A program made the position numbers and the translations under genes. The notes under the pieces are model-generated. The model saw nothing but the letters and a program-made list of their open reading frames with translations. It searched no databases and was not told the origin of the DNA. Of a stretch of 41,230 nt of DNA, positions 1 through 7,336 are shown piece by piece. This DNA is from an uncultured Spirochaetales bacterium (GTDB taxonomy: Bacteria > Spirochaetota > Spirochaetia > Sphaerochaetales > Sphaerochaetaceae), in NCBI GenBank assembly GCA_944390025.1, contig CALXOK010000015.1:1-41230 (forward strand). Reading direction: 5' to 3'. How positions within the stretch are numbered: the stretch's first letter is position 1; the number at the start of each line of letters is the position of its first letter.

Positions 1-72
1 ACTAAACTTTAGAACTCACATGCTCCTTTTTTCAATCTCTACCTTCCACCCCTCAACTTTCCGTGAAGAACC

Positions 73-104
73 AAAAAAAGGACTAAGCTCATCGCTCAGT
101 CCTT
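73..104 (-). terminator. Intrinsic terminator after fucO
   Basis: On the minus strand a 7-bp perfect outer stem (positions 78-84 with 98-104) closes an imperfect hairpin. It is followed by an uninterrupted run of seven U (73-79, the first two of which are in the stem). It lies about 30 nt beyond the stop of the alcohol dehydrogenase gene, the right place and orientation to end that transcript. Positions 1-72 hold nothing else recognisable. Confidence 0.85.
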
Positions 105-134
105 AACATTGCCAGTACTGATTCACAGTGTATC

Positions 135-1286
135 TCAGTGCTTCATGACAAGCCTGAACATAGCCTTGAAGTCTTCAATGGATGCTTCTTTCGGGTTGCC
201 AGGTGCGCATGCATCCGCAGCTGCGCTCTCTGCGAGGAACTGAAGGTCCTCTTCCTTGATAGCATCGACTGTTGCCGGGATTCCGACATCCTGTCCAAGC
301 TGTCTGACAGCGTCGATTGCGGCCTTCCTGTACTCGGCCTGGCTCATGCTGTCAACACCCTTTACACCCATTGCGCGTGCAATCTCGCGGTACTTCTCTC
401 CAGTGGCTTCCTGATTGTACTCCATGACAATCGGGAGCATCATGGCGCATGCGACTCCGTGCGGGGTGTCATAGACTGCGCCAAGAGTGTGAGCCATCGA
501 GTGTGCGATTCCAAGTCCAACGTTGGAGAAGCCCATTCCGGCGATGTACTGTCCAAGAGCCATTCCCTCACGTCCTGCCTTCTCATTCGCTACAGCGCCT
601 CTGAGGTTCTTCGCTATAATCTCGATTGCCTTGATATGGAACATGTCGCTCATCTCCCAGGCACCCTTTGTGGTGTATCCTTCGATTGCGTGGGTGAGGG
701 CATCCATTCCTGTGCTTGCCGTGAGTCCTTTCGGCATGCTTGACATCATGTCAGGATCGACGACTGCTACAATTGGCATGTCATGCGGGTCGACACAGAC
801 GAATTTTCTCTTCTTCTGGACATCGGTGATGACGTAGTTGATTGTGACTTCAGCCGCTGTTCCTGCTGTTGTGGGAACTGCGATGATAGGAACACAGGGG
901 TTTTGTGTCGGTGCTGTGCCCTCAAGGGAACGTACATCCTCAAACTCCGGGTTTGCGATGATGATGCCGATGGCCTTTGCCGTATCCATTGAGGAGCCGC
1001 CGCCGATTGCTATGATGTAGTCAGCCTTGCTGTCCTTGAATGCCTGGACTCCATGCTGGACGTTCTCGATTGTCGGGTTTGCCTTGATGTCGCTGTAGAC
1101 TTCGTATGCAAGTCCTGCCTCATCAAGCACATCAAGGACCTTCTTTGTGACAGAGAACTTGATCAGGTCCGGATCAGAACAGACAAAGGCCTTCTTGAAG
1201 TGCCTTCCCTTTGCTTCGTTTGCAATCTCCTTGATTGCACCGCTTCCATGGTAGCTTGTTTCGTTAAGATTGAATCTGTAAGCCAT
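135..1286 (-). CDS. fucO: Iron-containing alcohol dehydrogenase, lactaldehyde reductase (FucO-like)
   Basis: The 383-residue protein is a group III, iron-dependent alcohol dehydrogenase and follows E. coli FucO (lactaldehyde:propanediol oxidoreductase) closely over its whole length by my reading. The cofactor-binding GGGSSMDTAK lies at about residues 95-104. The four metal ligands known for FucO fall at D195, H199, H262 and H276. The role would be NADH-dependent reduction of lactaldehyde to 1,2-propanediol, or of a similar short aldehyde, in the cytoplasm during fermentation. The start at the ATG of MAYRF is chosen because an AGGAGAG ribosome binding site precedes it. An upstream in-frame start would add 16 residues with no homology. 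It lies 99 nt behind pspC on the same strand but has no known Psp role. No fuc or rha catabolic genes are adjacent, so the exact substrate is inferred. Confidence 0.85.
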   Translation of the reverse strand: MAYRFNLNETSYHGSGAIKEIANEAKGRHFKKAFVCSDPDLIKFSVTKKVLDVLDEAGLAYEVYSDIKANPTIENVQHGVQAFKDSKADYIIAIGGGSSMDTAKAIGIIIANPEFEDVRSLEGTAPTQNPCVPIIAVPTTAGTAAEVTINYVITDVQKKRKFVCVDPHDMPIVAVVDPDMMSSMPKGLTASTGMDALTHAIEGYTTKGAWEMSDMFHIKAIEIIAKNLRGAVANEKAGREGMALGQYIAGMGFSNVGLGIAHSMAHTLGAVYDTPHGVACAMMLPIVMEYNQEATGEKYREIARAMGVKGVDSMSQAEYRKAAIDAVRQLGQDVGIPATVDAIKEEDLQFLAESAAADACAPGNPKEASIEDFKAMFRLVMKH

Positions 1287-1385
1287 TTTAAACTCTCCTG
1301 CAAGAAAAATGGCAGAGGAAGGCGGCATCGTCAATTGTCTTTAAGGGCTTTTTTCGTAAAAAAGATTTCCTGAATGGTAAATCTG

Positions 1386-1769
1386 TCAGCTTCTGCTGAA
1401 CCTGTCGTCCCAGTCTTTCTCCTTGTCGAACATCTCGTTTTCCATCTCTTCAACCTTTCTCTTCAGCTTCTCGTATTCAGATCTTAAATCCTCATTGGTT
1501 TTCCCGCTCTCCTGCCAGTCAGCATCTTCTGCATCCCGCCTGATATCATCAAAACTTCTGCCTTTCCTTCTTGCCGTCCCAGCGCCTTCATAAGGCAGGA
1601 TGAGGGCCAGGACAAGATATATAAAGACACCCGGGAACACTCCGGTGAAGAGGATGATGAGAAAGACTATGATACGGACAGATTCAGGCGGAAGGTCACG
1701 CCATTCTGCCAGTCCTGTCGCGACGCCGAATATCTTACCGCGCGGGGAACGCATCCATCTGTCTGTCAT
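1386..1769 (-). CDS. pspC: PspC-domain inner-membrane protein
   Basis: The 127-residue protein begins with a PspC domain: a short basic, aromatic N-terminus ending in GVATGLAEW (residues 15-23), then a long hydrophobic segment at about 31-58 that ends in LPYE. The remaining half is charged and predicted helical or coiled coil (about 75-125) and cytoplasmic. In the Psp response PspC sits in the inner membrane, senses envelope damage and recruits PspA. Its ATG overlaps the stop of the upstream gene (ATGA), so it is translationally coupled as the last gene of pspA-pspB-like-pspC. The extended charged tail is longer than the short PspC of enterobacteria but common in other phyla. Confidence 0.85.
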   Translation of the reverse strand: MTDRWMRSPRGKIFGVATGLAEWRDLPPESVRIIVFLIILFTGVFPGVFIYLVLALILPYEGAGTARRKGRSFDDIRRDAEDADWQESGKTNEDLRSEYEKLKRKVEEMENEMFDKEKDWDDRFSRS

Positions 1770-2101
1770 TTTCTTTTCTCCTTCATTATCGTATCAAGAT
1801 TGTCTATGCGGCTTTTAAGAGAGGCGATGCCTTCCAGAAGCTCCTTGCGCTCGGTTTCTTCGTCTCTGCTCTCCCTGAGTTTCTCTATATCGCTCCAGGA
1901 GGGAATCTGTCCGTTCTTGTGTGCCTTCTTCCTTTCCTTTTTCGAAAGTCCGGAGTATGTTCCGGGCGGGAATCCAGCTTCCATCTCCGCCATTCTCAGC
2001 CTGGTCTCAAGCTCCTCTTTCCTGAGCTTGAAGAAATTGTCCAGCACTGCGAGTGTGACAATGCATACGCAGACTATGAGAGTGATAAGAACCGCGCTCA
2101 T
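1766..2101 (-). CDS. Small membrane/coiled-coil protein of the psp operon (PspB-like)
   Basis: The 111-residue protein has one N-terminal membrane segment (about residues 3-20). A charged region rich in E, K and R follows (22-42, and 75-111 predicted coiled coil). This is the architecture of PspB, which partners PspC, but E. coli PspB is only about 74 residues and I see no sequence-level signature strong enough to assign the family. It overlaps the stop of pspA and the start of pspC by ATGA junctions, so all three are made together. A PspB-equivalent role, linking the membrane sensor to PspA/PspF, is inferred from position and topology. Confidence 0.7.
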   Translation of the reverse strand: MSAVLITLIVCVCIVTLAVLDNFFKLRKEELETRLRMAEMEAGFPPGTYSGLSKKERKKAHKNGQIPSWSDIEKLRESRDEETERKELLEGIASLKSRIDNLDTIMKEKRK

Positions 2102-2739
2102 CTTGCCGCCTTCCTCTTGAGATCCTCAAGTTCTCTTTCGATGTCTTCCTGCTCCTCAAGGGAGGAAAACATCTCATCAGTGCTTTCCCTATGCCTGTTC
2201 AGCTCGGTTTCACAGTTCATCCTGTCAATCCTTTCTTCCAGATTCTCGAAGTGCTGGCGGGTGTTGCTGTTCATATGGCCTGCCACCTGACCTGCCTGCT
2301 TTGCAAGGCGGGCCTTCTCCTGCAGAAGACGCAGCCTGTCACGGGTCTCCTCCAGTTTTTTTTCAAGCTCCTCGATTTCTTTCCTGCTCTGGGCAATCAT
2401 CTCCTCGTAACCGCGCTTTTCCTTTTCCAGAGCGCTGAGAGTCCCGCTTTCCTTCCTCTTTTCGAGAAGGGCTTCTCTTGCAAGGTCATCGCGCTGGCGC
2501 TCGATTGCCATGCGGGCACGGCTCTGCCATCTGTTTACAAGCTCTTTCTGCTCTTCTATCCGTTTTGAGAGCCTTATTGATGATGCCATACGGGCAGCAC
2601 AGCTGCTTTTGAGCTCAATCAGGGTGTCCTCCATCTCCTGAGTCATGAGCTTGAGCATCTTCTGTGGGTCTTCTGCCTTGTCCAGCAGCGCGTTTATATT
2701 CGCATTCACAATGTCCTTGAATCTGGAAAACACTCCCAT
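2098..2739 (-). CDS. pspA: PspA/IM30 family phage shock protein A
   Basis: The 213-residue protein opens with the family N-terminus (GVFSRFKDIVNANINALLDKA), an amphipathic helix followed by PEDPQKML-like residues at about 22-30. It then continues as an almost unbroken coiled coil to the C-terminus, as expected for PspA/IM30 (usually 220-230 residues). PspA forms ESCRT-III-like oligomers on stressed inner membrane and, when free, inhibits the activator PspF. An AGAGGTG ribosome binding site lies just upstream of the ATG. A sigma-54 promoter lies about 25 nt further upstream, and pspF is divergent. This arrangement matches the classical Psp negative-feedback loop. Confidence 0.92.
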   Translation of the reverse strand: MGVFSRFKDIVNANINALLDKAEDPQKMLKLMTQEMEDTLIELKSSCAARMASSIRLSKRIEEQKELVNRWQSRARMAIERQRDDLAREALLEKRKESGTLSALEKEKRGYEEMIAQSRKEIEELEKKLEETRDRLRLLQEKARLAKQAGQVAGHMNSNTRQHFENLEERIDRMNCETELNRHRESTDEMFSSLEEQEDIERELEDLKRKAAR

Positions 2740-2762
2740 GTTTCACCTCTTGCCTTATAGAA

Positions 2763-2779
2763 AGCATAAACCATGCCAA
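2763..2779 (-). promoter_or_regulatory. Sigma-54 (-24/-12) promoter of the psp operon
   Basis: Reading the minus strand, the 17-mer TTGGCATGGTTTATGCT has the invariant GG (-24) and GC (-12) separated by exactly 10 nt. It matches the TTGGCACG-N4-TTGCW consensus at all but two defined positions. The start site would fall near 2752, giving a very short leader carrying the pspA ribosome binding site. The bacterial enhancer-binding protein gene pspF is next door, which supports the assignment. Confidence 0.85.
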
Positions 2780-2860
2780 AAAAACAAAGTCGTTTATAAG
2801 CAAGAACTTACACGATGAAAGGAAAAAGATGAAGTCCTGAAGCTTGGTAAAATGCACCAC

Positions 2861-2878
2861 TGGTGGTAGAATCCACCA
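2861..2878. promoter_or_regulatory. Inverted repeat between pspA and pspF, candidate PspF-binding site
   Basis: A perfect 6-bp inverted repeat TGGTGG-N6-CCACCA sits about 90-100 bp upstream of the sigma-54 promoter. It abuts the likely pspF start. A second, overlapping short palindrome (ACCA-C-TGGT, 2857-2865) adjoins it. In enterobacteria PspF binds upstream activating sequences in exactly this interval, activates pspA and represses its own gene. That this repeat does the same here is inference. Confidence 0.45.
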
Positions 2879-2879
2879 T

Positions 2880-3917
2880 ATGGACGGCATGAGCGAAAGC
2901 GGAAAAATGGGTATAGGGGAAAGCGATGTCTTTCTTGATTTTCAGGAAAGGCTTTCCCGTGTTGCAGGAGTGGACCGGCCTGTCCTCATCATAGGGGAGA
3001 GGGGAAGCGGAAAAGAGCTGGCTGTCAGGAGAATCCACTATCTTTCCCACAGGTGGCAGAAGAACCTTGTGGCAGTGAACTGTGCTTCTCTTCCTGCCAG
3101 TCTGATTGAATCCGAACTCTTCGGTTACGAGCAGGGGGCCTTCACCGGAGCCGTGAAGGCGCGTAAAGGACGTTTTGAAGAGGCGGAGGGAGGAACCCTC
3201 TTTCTTGATGAAATCGGACTTCTCCCGCTTGAGGTGCAGGAGAAGATTCTCCGCGTTGTCGAATACGGGACATATGAGCGTGTCGGTTCGTCTGTGACGC
3301 ATGAGTGCGATGTGAGAATCGTGGGGGCCACCAATGCCGACCTTCCTGAACTGTGCAGGAAGGGACAGTTCAAGCTGGATCTGCTTGACCGCCTGTCCTT
3401 TGAGGTTCTATTCCTTCCTCCTCTCAGAGAGCGTGGTGATGACATCATCCTGCTTGCCTCTCACTTTGCTTCAAGGATGGCGCTTGAGTGCAGGCGCAAG
3501 GAGCTTCCTGTCTTCTCGGACGAGGTTGTCTCCCGTCTGATGAACTACAGCTGGCCGGGCAATGTGCGTGAACTGAAGAATGTCATTGAAAGGGCTGTAT
3601 ACAGAAGTGAAGGCCCTGTGATTACAGATGTGGATTTCAATCCTTTCAGGAATCCTTACAGCAAGCCTCAGGAGAAAAAAGAGGAGAAAAAAGAAGAGGT
3701 GAGTACCGGCTCTGCCTCCTCAAATGGCCTTGAGGCAATGCCTCTTGAGGATTTCTCCCTTGCCCGGCAGCAGCTGGATCTGGTCTTTCTTTCCCGTGCT
3801 CTGGAAAAAAGCGGAGGGAACCAGAAGACGGCTGCCGGACTTCTCGGCCTGAGCTATGACCAGTTCAGGGGGCTGTACAGGAAATACAGGGAACTTTTGG
3901 ATGAGAAAGACAGTTAA
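2880..3917 (+). CDS. pspF: Sigma-54-dependent activator PspF
   Basis: The protein (345 residues) is an AAA+ enhancer-binding protein with no N-terminal receiver domain, as in PspF. Walker A GERGSGKE is at about 39-46, the sigma-54-contacting loop GAFTGA at 86-91, and Walker B GGTLFLDE at 104-111. A C-terminal Fis-type helix-turn-helix (about 315-335, [20 protein letters not shown]) would bind the upstream site. The sequence tracks E. coli PspF over the whole length. A linker rich in K and E (about 263-275) precedes the HTH. The start is uncertain: ATGs at 2880, 2889 and 2907 are in frame, none with a strong ribosome binding site. 2880 is used because it leaves an N-terminus similar in length to known PspF. 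It is divergent from pspA and so controls its neighbour. Confidence 0.9.
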   Translation: MDGMSESGKMGIGESDVFLDFQERLSRVAGVDRPVLIIGERGSGKELAVRRIHYLSHRWQKNLVAVNCASLPASLIESELFGYEQGAFTGAVKARKGRFEEAEGGTLFLDEIGLLPLEVQEKILRVVEYGTYERVGSSVTHECDVRIVGATNADLPELCRKGQFKLDLLDRLSFEVLFLPPLRERGDDIILLASHFASRMALECRRKELPVFSDEVVSRLMNYSWPGNVRELKNVIERAVYRSEGPVITDVDFNPFRNPYSKPQEKKEEKKEEVSTGSASSNGLEAMPLEDFSLARQQLDLVFLSRALEKSGGNQKTAAGLLGLSYDQFRGLYRKYRELLDEKDS

Positions 3918-4033
3918 CAAAGACCGCACAAGATGCTAGCATTGCAATATCTTCATTCCGGGGCGAGTGGGGAAGAGAGAAAGACTCCGGGGGAAGGAAA
4001 AGCATCTGTTTCTTTTGTCGGGAGGTGCCTGAA

Positions 4034-5392
4034 ATGAGCATTCAGGGCAGAAGGATGGACATGCTTTCCGGCACTCTGTGGGACAAGATTCTCCTTTTTG
4101 CCCTTCCTCTTGCCGCAAGCAGCATCCTGCAGCAGCTCTTTAATTCCGTTGATCTTGCTGTGGTGGGACGTTTCGCCTCATCACCTGCTGAGGCTACAGC
4201 TGCAGTCGGGTGCAACAGCCCTGTCATCAACCTGATCGTCAATCTTTTCACAGGTGTCTCCGTCGGCGCGAATGTGGTTATCGCAAACCATCTGGGTGCA
4301 GGAACGAAGGAGGATGCCGGGCGGAGTGTGCATACAGCAATGCTTCTTTCTGTCATCGGAGGTATATTGCTTATGGCCGTCGGCCTTATTGCCGCACAGC
4401 CTCTTCTTACCGTAATGGGTACACCGGCTGACGTGCTTGAGGGCGCCGTTCTTTATTTGAGAATATATTCCATCGGCCTGCCTTTCATCATGGTCTTCAA
4501 CTTCGGCTCAGCAATACTCAGAAGCATCGGAGACACAAAACGTCCGCTTGTCTGTCTGATTGCCACAGGTGCGCTGAACGCCTGCCTCAACATGTTCTTC
4601 GTCATCGTTTTCCATCTTGATGTCGCGGGAGTCGCCATCGCGACAGTGCTTGCCAATGCAGTGAGTGCAGCTCTGGTTGTATTCTTCCTTACCAGGGAAA
4701 AAAGCGAGGTCCGCCTCGATTTGCGGCGTCTTGCCATTCACTCTCAGGACCTCATCCCGATTCTCAAAATCGGCATTCCTGCAGGCATTCAGAGCATGCT
4801 TTTCTCTGTATCAAATGTCATCATCCAGTCCGTCACTAACAGCTATGGAACGGCTGCTGTCGCAGGCAGTGCAGTTGCAGTGAATTTCGAGAGCTTCTCC
4901 AATTTCGTAACCACCTCGTTCAATCAGGCGGCAATCACATTCACAGGCCAGAACCTCGGTGCCGGGAAATATGACAGGTGTCGCAGGGTGTTCCGGCTTT
5001 GTATGACGTACACTCTTGTCCTGACAGGCCTCTTTGGTCTTGTCACTGTCATATGGAGGGCTTCATTTGCCTCAATCTTCACGGCAGACAGCATGGTCAT
5101 CGAATATGCCTCAATAAGGATGATGATAGTCATGTCGACGAAGTTCCTTACGACTGTCTATGAGATTCCGGGCTCTGCAATGCAGGGAATGGGGCATTCT
5201 TTCACTCCTGCCATCCTCACTGTTTTCGGAACCTGCATCTTCCGTCTCCTCTGGGTGTGGACCGTATGCAGAATCTTTCCTTCGTTTGAGGTTCTCCTGC
5301 TGGTCTATCCGGTTTCGTGGGTGATTACCGGAACTGCTGTTCTAATCGCATACTATGTGGTGAGGAAAAAAGTCCTGAGGCCAGAGAGCTGA
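4034..5392 (+). CDS. MATE family multidrug/Na+ or H+ antiporter (first copy)
   Basis: The 452-residue protein has about 12 hydrophobic helices in two homologous halves. The N-terminal LFALPLAASSILQQLFNSVD and the GxG-rich loops (GRF, GTKEDAGR) are typical of the MATE (DinF/NorM-like) superfamily. It would export cationic drugs or metabolites from the inner membrane using an ion gradient. The ATG at 4034 is used because GGAGG lies 8 nt upstream; the upstream in-frame GTG overlaps that ribosome binding site. It follows pspF by 116 nt on the same strand, without a clear terminator between them. It is one of three MATE genes in the window, and the substrate cannot be read from sequence. Confidence 0.88.
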   Translation: MSIQGRRMDMLSGTLWDKILLFALPLAASSILQQLFNSVDLAVVGRFASSPAEATAAVGCNSPVINLIVNLFTGVSVGANVVIANHLGAGTKEDAGRSVHTAMLLSVIGGILLMAVGLIAAQPLLTVMGTPADVLEGAVLYLRIYSIGLPFIMVFNFGSAILRSIGDTKRPLVCLIATGALNACLNMFFVIVFHLDVAGVAIATVLANAVSAALVVFFLTREKSEVRLDLRRLAIHSQDLIPILKIGIPAGIQSMLFSVSNVIIQSVTNSYGTAAVAGSAVAVNFESFSNFVTTSFNQAAITFTGQNLGAGKYDRCRRVFRLCMTYTLVLTGLFGLVTVIWRASFASIFTADSMVIEYASIRMMIVMSTKFLTTVYEIPGSAMQGMGHSFTPAILTVFGTCIFRLLWVWTVCRIFPSFEVLLLVYPVSWVITGTAVLIAYYVVRKKVLRPES

Positions 5393-5424
5393 AACAGAGG
5401 TACCAATTTTCCTCATTTCCGTGC

Positions 5425-5466
5425 TACAATGAGTCAGCTCCGCAGACAGCGTGGATTTTGACTCAT
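5425..5466 (+). promoter_or_regulatory. Candidate -10 box and inverted repeat ahead of the transketolase genes
   Basis: A TACAAT -10-like hexamer (5425-5430) has no convincing -35 partner. It overlaps the left arm of a perfect 8-bp inverted repeat, ATGAGTCA (5429-5436) and TGACTCAT (5459-5466), with a 22-nt spacer. The repeat flanks the predicted start of transcription, a position suited to an operator or a leader hairpin. There is no U-run after it, so it is not a terminator. Confidence 0.4.
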
Positions 5467-5507
5467 AGAAGGATTGCGGAAGCATATGCCTTACAGGAGC
5501 AGTGAAA

Positions 5508-6350
5508 ATGCTTGATACCAAGACACTTGCGATGCTTAGAAAGGAAGCTCTTGATGCCAGAATCAAGACAATCGGATGCATCAGTTCCTTCGGCTCTGGC
5601 CACATCGGAGGAGCAATGTCTGTGATGGACCTTCTTGTCTATCTTTACTTCAAGGAAATGAAGGTGAGGCCACAAGAGCCTCTATGGGACCAGAGGGACA
5701 GACTTGTGCTTTCCAAAGGTCATGCCGGTCCGGCCCTTTACGCCGTTCTCGCGAAGAAAGGCTATTTCCCGGAGAGCTGGCTTACGACCCTCAATCAAGG
5801 TGGAACGAGACTTCCGAGCCATGTCGACATGCTCAAGACTCCCGGCGTCGACTTCACTGCAGGAAGCCTGGGGCAGGGTGTCAGTGCGGCGGTGGGAATC
5901 GCTGCGGCTCAGCGTGTTCTTGGCTATACTGACAGCTGGACCTATGCAATCGTCGGAGACGGCGAGAGTCAGGAAGGTGAGGTCTGGGAGGCTGCCGAGG
6001 ATGCGGCAGCATGGAAACTCGACAATTTCATCGCGTTTACTGATGTCAACGGACAACAGCTGGATGACTATACTGACAACATTGTTCCGATGCACCAGCT
6101 CAGGCAGAGATACGAGACTTTCGGCTTTGATACCTATGAGATAAACGGCCATGACTTCAATGCGATTGATGAGGCTGTCCAGATGGCCAAGGGTGTCAGG
6201 GGAAAGCCTCATATGATCATCATGAATACAATCAAGAGCTATGGTTACATCCCGGGTGAGGGAATAAAGTCCAACCATTCGATGAGCATAAATGAGGAGA
6301 CCAGAACCGAGGCTGTCAGGGCCCTTGTGGAAAGAGAGGAGAATGCATGA
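5508..6350 (+). CDS. Transketolase, N-terminal (thiamine-diphosphate binding) subunit
   Basis: This 280-residue protein corresponds to the first domain of transketolase. SKGHAGPALY is at about 69-78. The ThDP/Mg motif starts at GDGE (150-153, GDGESQEGEVWEA) and ends about 30 residues later in DVNGQQLDD. Together with the next gene it would form a split transketolase of the non-oxidative pentose phosphate pathway, moving two-carbon ketol units between sugar phosphates in the cytosol. The ATG at 5508 follows AGGAG by 8 nt; an in-frame GTG two codons earlier is less likely. Its stop overlaps the next start (ATGA), so the two subunits are coupled. Split transketolases are common in anaerobes; related pairs act on other keto sugars, so strict substrate identity is not proven. 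Confidence 0.9.
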   Translation: MLDTKTLAMLRKEALDARIKTIGCISSFGSGHIGGAMSVMDLLVYLYFKEMKVRPQEPLWDQRDRLVLSKGHAGPALYAVLAKKGYFPESWLTTLNQGGTRLPSHVDMLKTPGVDFTAGSLGQGVSAAVGIAAAQRVLGYTDSWTYAIVGDGESQEGEVWEAAEDAAAWKLDNFIAFTDVNGQQLDDYTDNIVPMHQLRQRYETFGFDTYEINGHDFNAIDEAVQMAKGVRGKPHMIIMNTIKSYGYIPGEGIKSNHSMSINEETRTEAVRALVEREENA

Positions 6351-7297
6351 TGAGAGACGTTACTGATTTCAAAAATTACAGGGATGTCCTGGTGGAAGCT
6401 GTCGTCACTCTTGCCAGAAAGCACCCGGAGATTGTCTGGCTTGATGCGGATGTATCCTCATGCATCGGCTCTGCCGCGTTCCAGAAAGAGTTCCCTCAGC
6501 GTTTTTTCAACTGCGGTATCGCAGAGGCAAACATGGTTGCTGCCGCTGCCGGAATGGCAAGCGCCGGACTGACTCCTTTCATCCACAGCTTCGCATGCTT
6601 TGCTTCCCGCCGTGCCTATGATCAGTTGTTCATCTCATGCGGCTACACGCACCAGAGTGTCCATGTCATCGGTTCTGACCCGGGTATAGTGGCACAGTAC
6701 AACGGGGGCACCCACATGCCGTTTGAGGATATCGCGCTTTTCAGACAGATTCCCGGTTTCGTGATTGTTGAGCCTTCTGACGCGACAAGCCTCTATGAAC
6801 TGACTCAGCAGGTCTATGAAAACGGCACCTCCAGTTATATAAGGACACCTAGAAAGGGAATAAGCTTCCGTTACAAGGCAAGTGACAGCATCGAGCTGGG
6901 AAAGGCCGTGACGCTTAAAGAAGGAGATGATGTGACAATTGTCGCAACCGGAGTACTTATGGTTGACGGTGCTCTTGAGGCAGCTTCAATCCTGGAGAAA
7001 AAAGGCATCAGGGCGACAGTCATTGACAACCATACCATAAGGCCGTTTGACGGCAAGACAATCGAAAAGGCCGCCAGACGCACAGGCCATGTCCTCGTAT
7101 GCGAGAACGGACGCTATGCGGGCGGTGTCGGAGAGATGGTCGCTTCATATCTTGCAAGGACCTGTCCAGTGAAGATGGACTTCGTCTGTGTCGCTGACCG
7201 GTATGGAGAAGTCGGCAACCTTGCTTACCTCAAAGAGTCTTTCGGTTTCACCGGAAAGGACATCGCAGAGAAAGCAGAAAAGCTTCTGGAAAAGTGA
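6347..7297 (+). CDS. Transketolase, C-terminal (pyrimidine-binding) subunit
   Basis: The 316-residue protein matches the pyrimidine-binding and C-terminal domains of transketolase/DXP synthase-like enzymes. The early LDADVSSCIGS and the FFNCGIAEANMVAAAAGMA segment (about residues 50-70) carry the glutamate that activates thiamine diphosphate (E in GIAEANM). The C-terminal Rossmann-like domain runs from about 185. It pairs with the preceding N-terminal subunit, with which it overlaps by 4 nt, to make one active site at the subunit interface. An 8-bp hairpin follows the stop at a distance of a few nucleotides. Confidence 0.9.
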   Translation: MMRDVTDFKNYRDVLVEAVVTLARKHPEIVWLDADVSSCIGSAAFQKEFPQRFFNCGIAEANMVAAAAGMASAGLTPFIHSFACFASRRAYDQLFISCGYTHQSVHVIGSDPGIVAQYNGGTHMPFEDIALFRQIPGFVIVEPSDATSLYELTQQVYENGTSSYIRTPRKGISFRYKASDSIELGKAVTLKEGDDVTIVATGVLMVDGALEAASILEKKGIRATVIDNHTIRPFDGKTIEKAARRTGHVLVCENGRYAGGVGEMVASYLARTCPVKMDFVCVADRYGEVGNLAYLKESFGFTGKDIAEKAEKLLEK

Positions 7298-7304
7298 ATG
7301 CAGC

Positions 7305-7324
7305 GGCTGTGATTTTTCACAGCC
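7305..7324 (+). terminator. Hairpin between transketolase and butyrate kinase genes
   Basis: A perfect 8-bp stem, GGCTGTGA / TCACAGCC, with a 4-nt T loop ends only 12 nt before the butyrate kinase ATG. The following sequence (CTTGTCTT) is only moderately U-rich. It may therefore be a partial terminator or an mRNA-stabilising structure, rather than a strong stop. Confidence 0.5.
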
Positions 7325-7336
7325 CTTGTCTTAAAT

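Noticed and set aside
1348..1364. CTTTTTT-CGT-AAAAAAG hairpin between pspC and fucO
   Set aside because: The stem is almost pure A-U and has no following U-run; too weak to call a terminator or operator.
2845..2860. Possible sigma-54 promoter facing pspF (GG...GC)
   Set aside because: The GG and GC are only 6 nt apart instead of 10, so it cannot be a -24/-12 element.
5682..6278. 198-codon open frame opposite the transketolase N-terminal gene
   Set aside because: It is antisense to ThDP-binding motifs and has no independent support.
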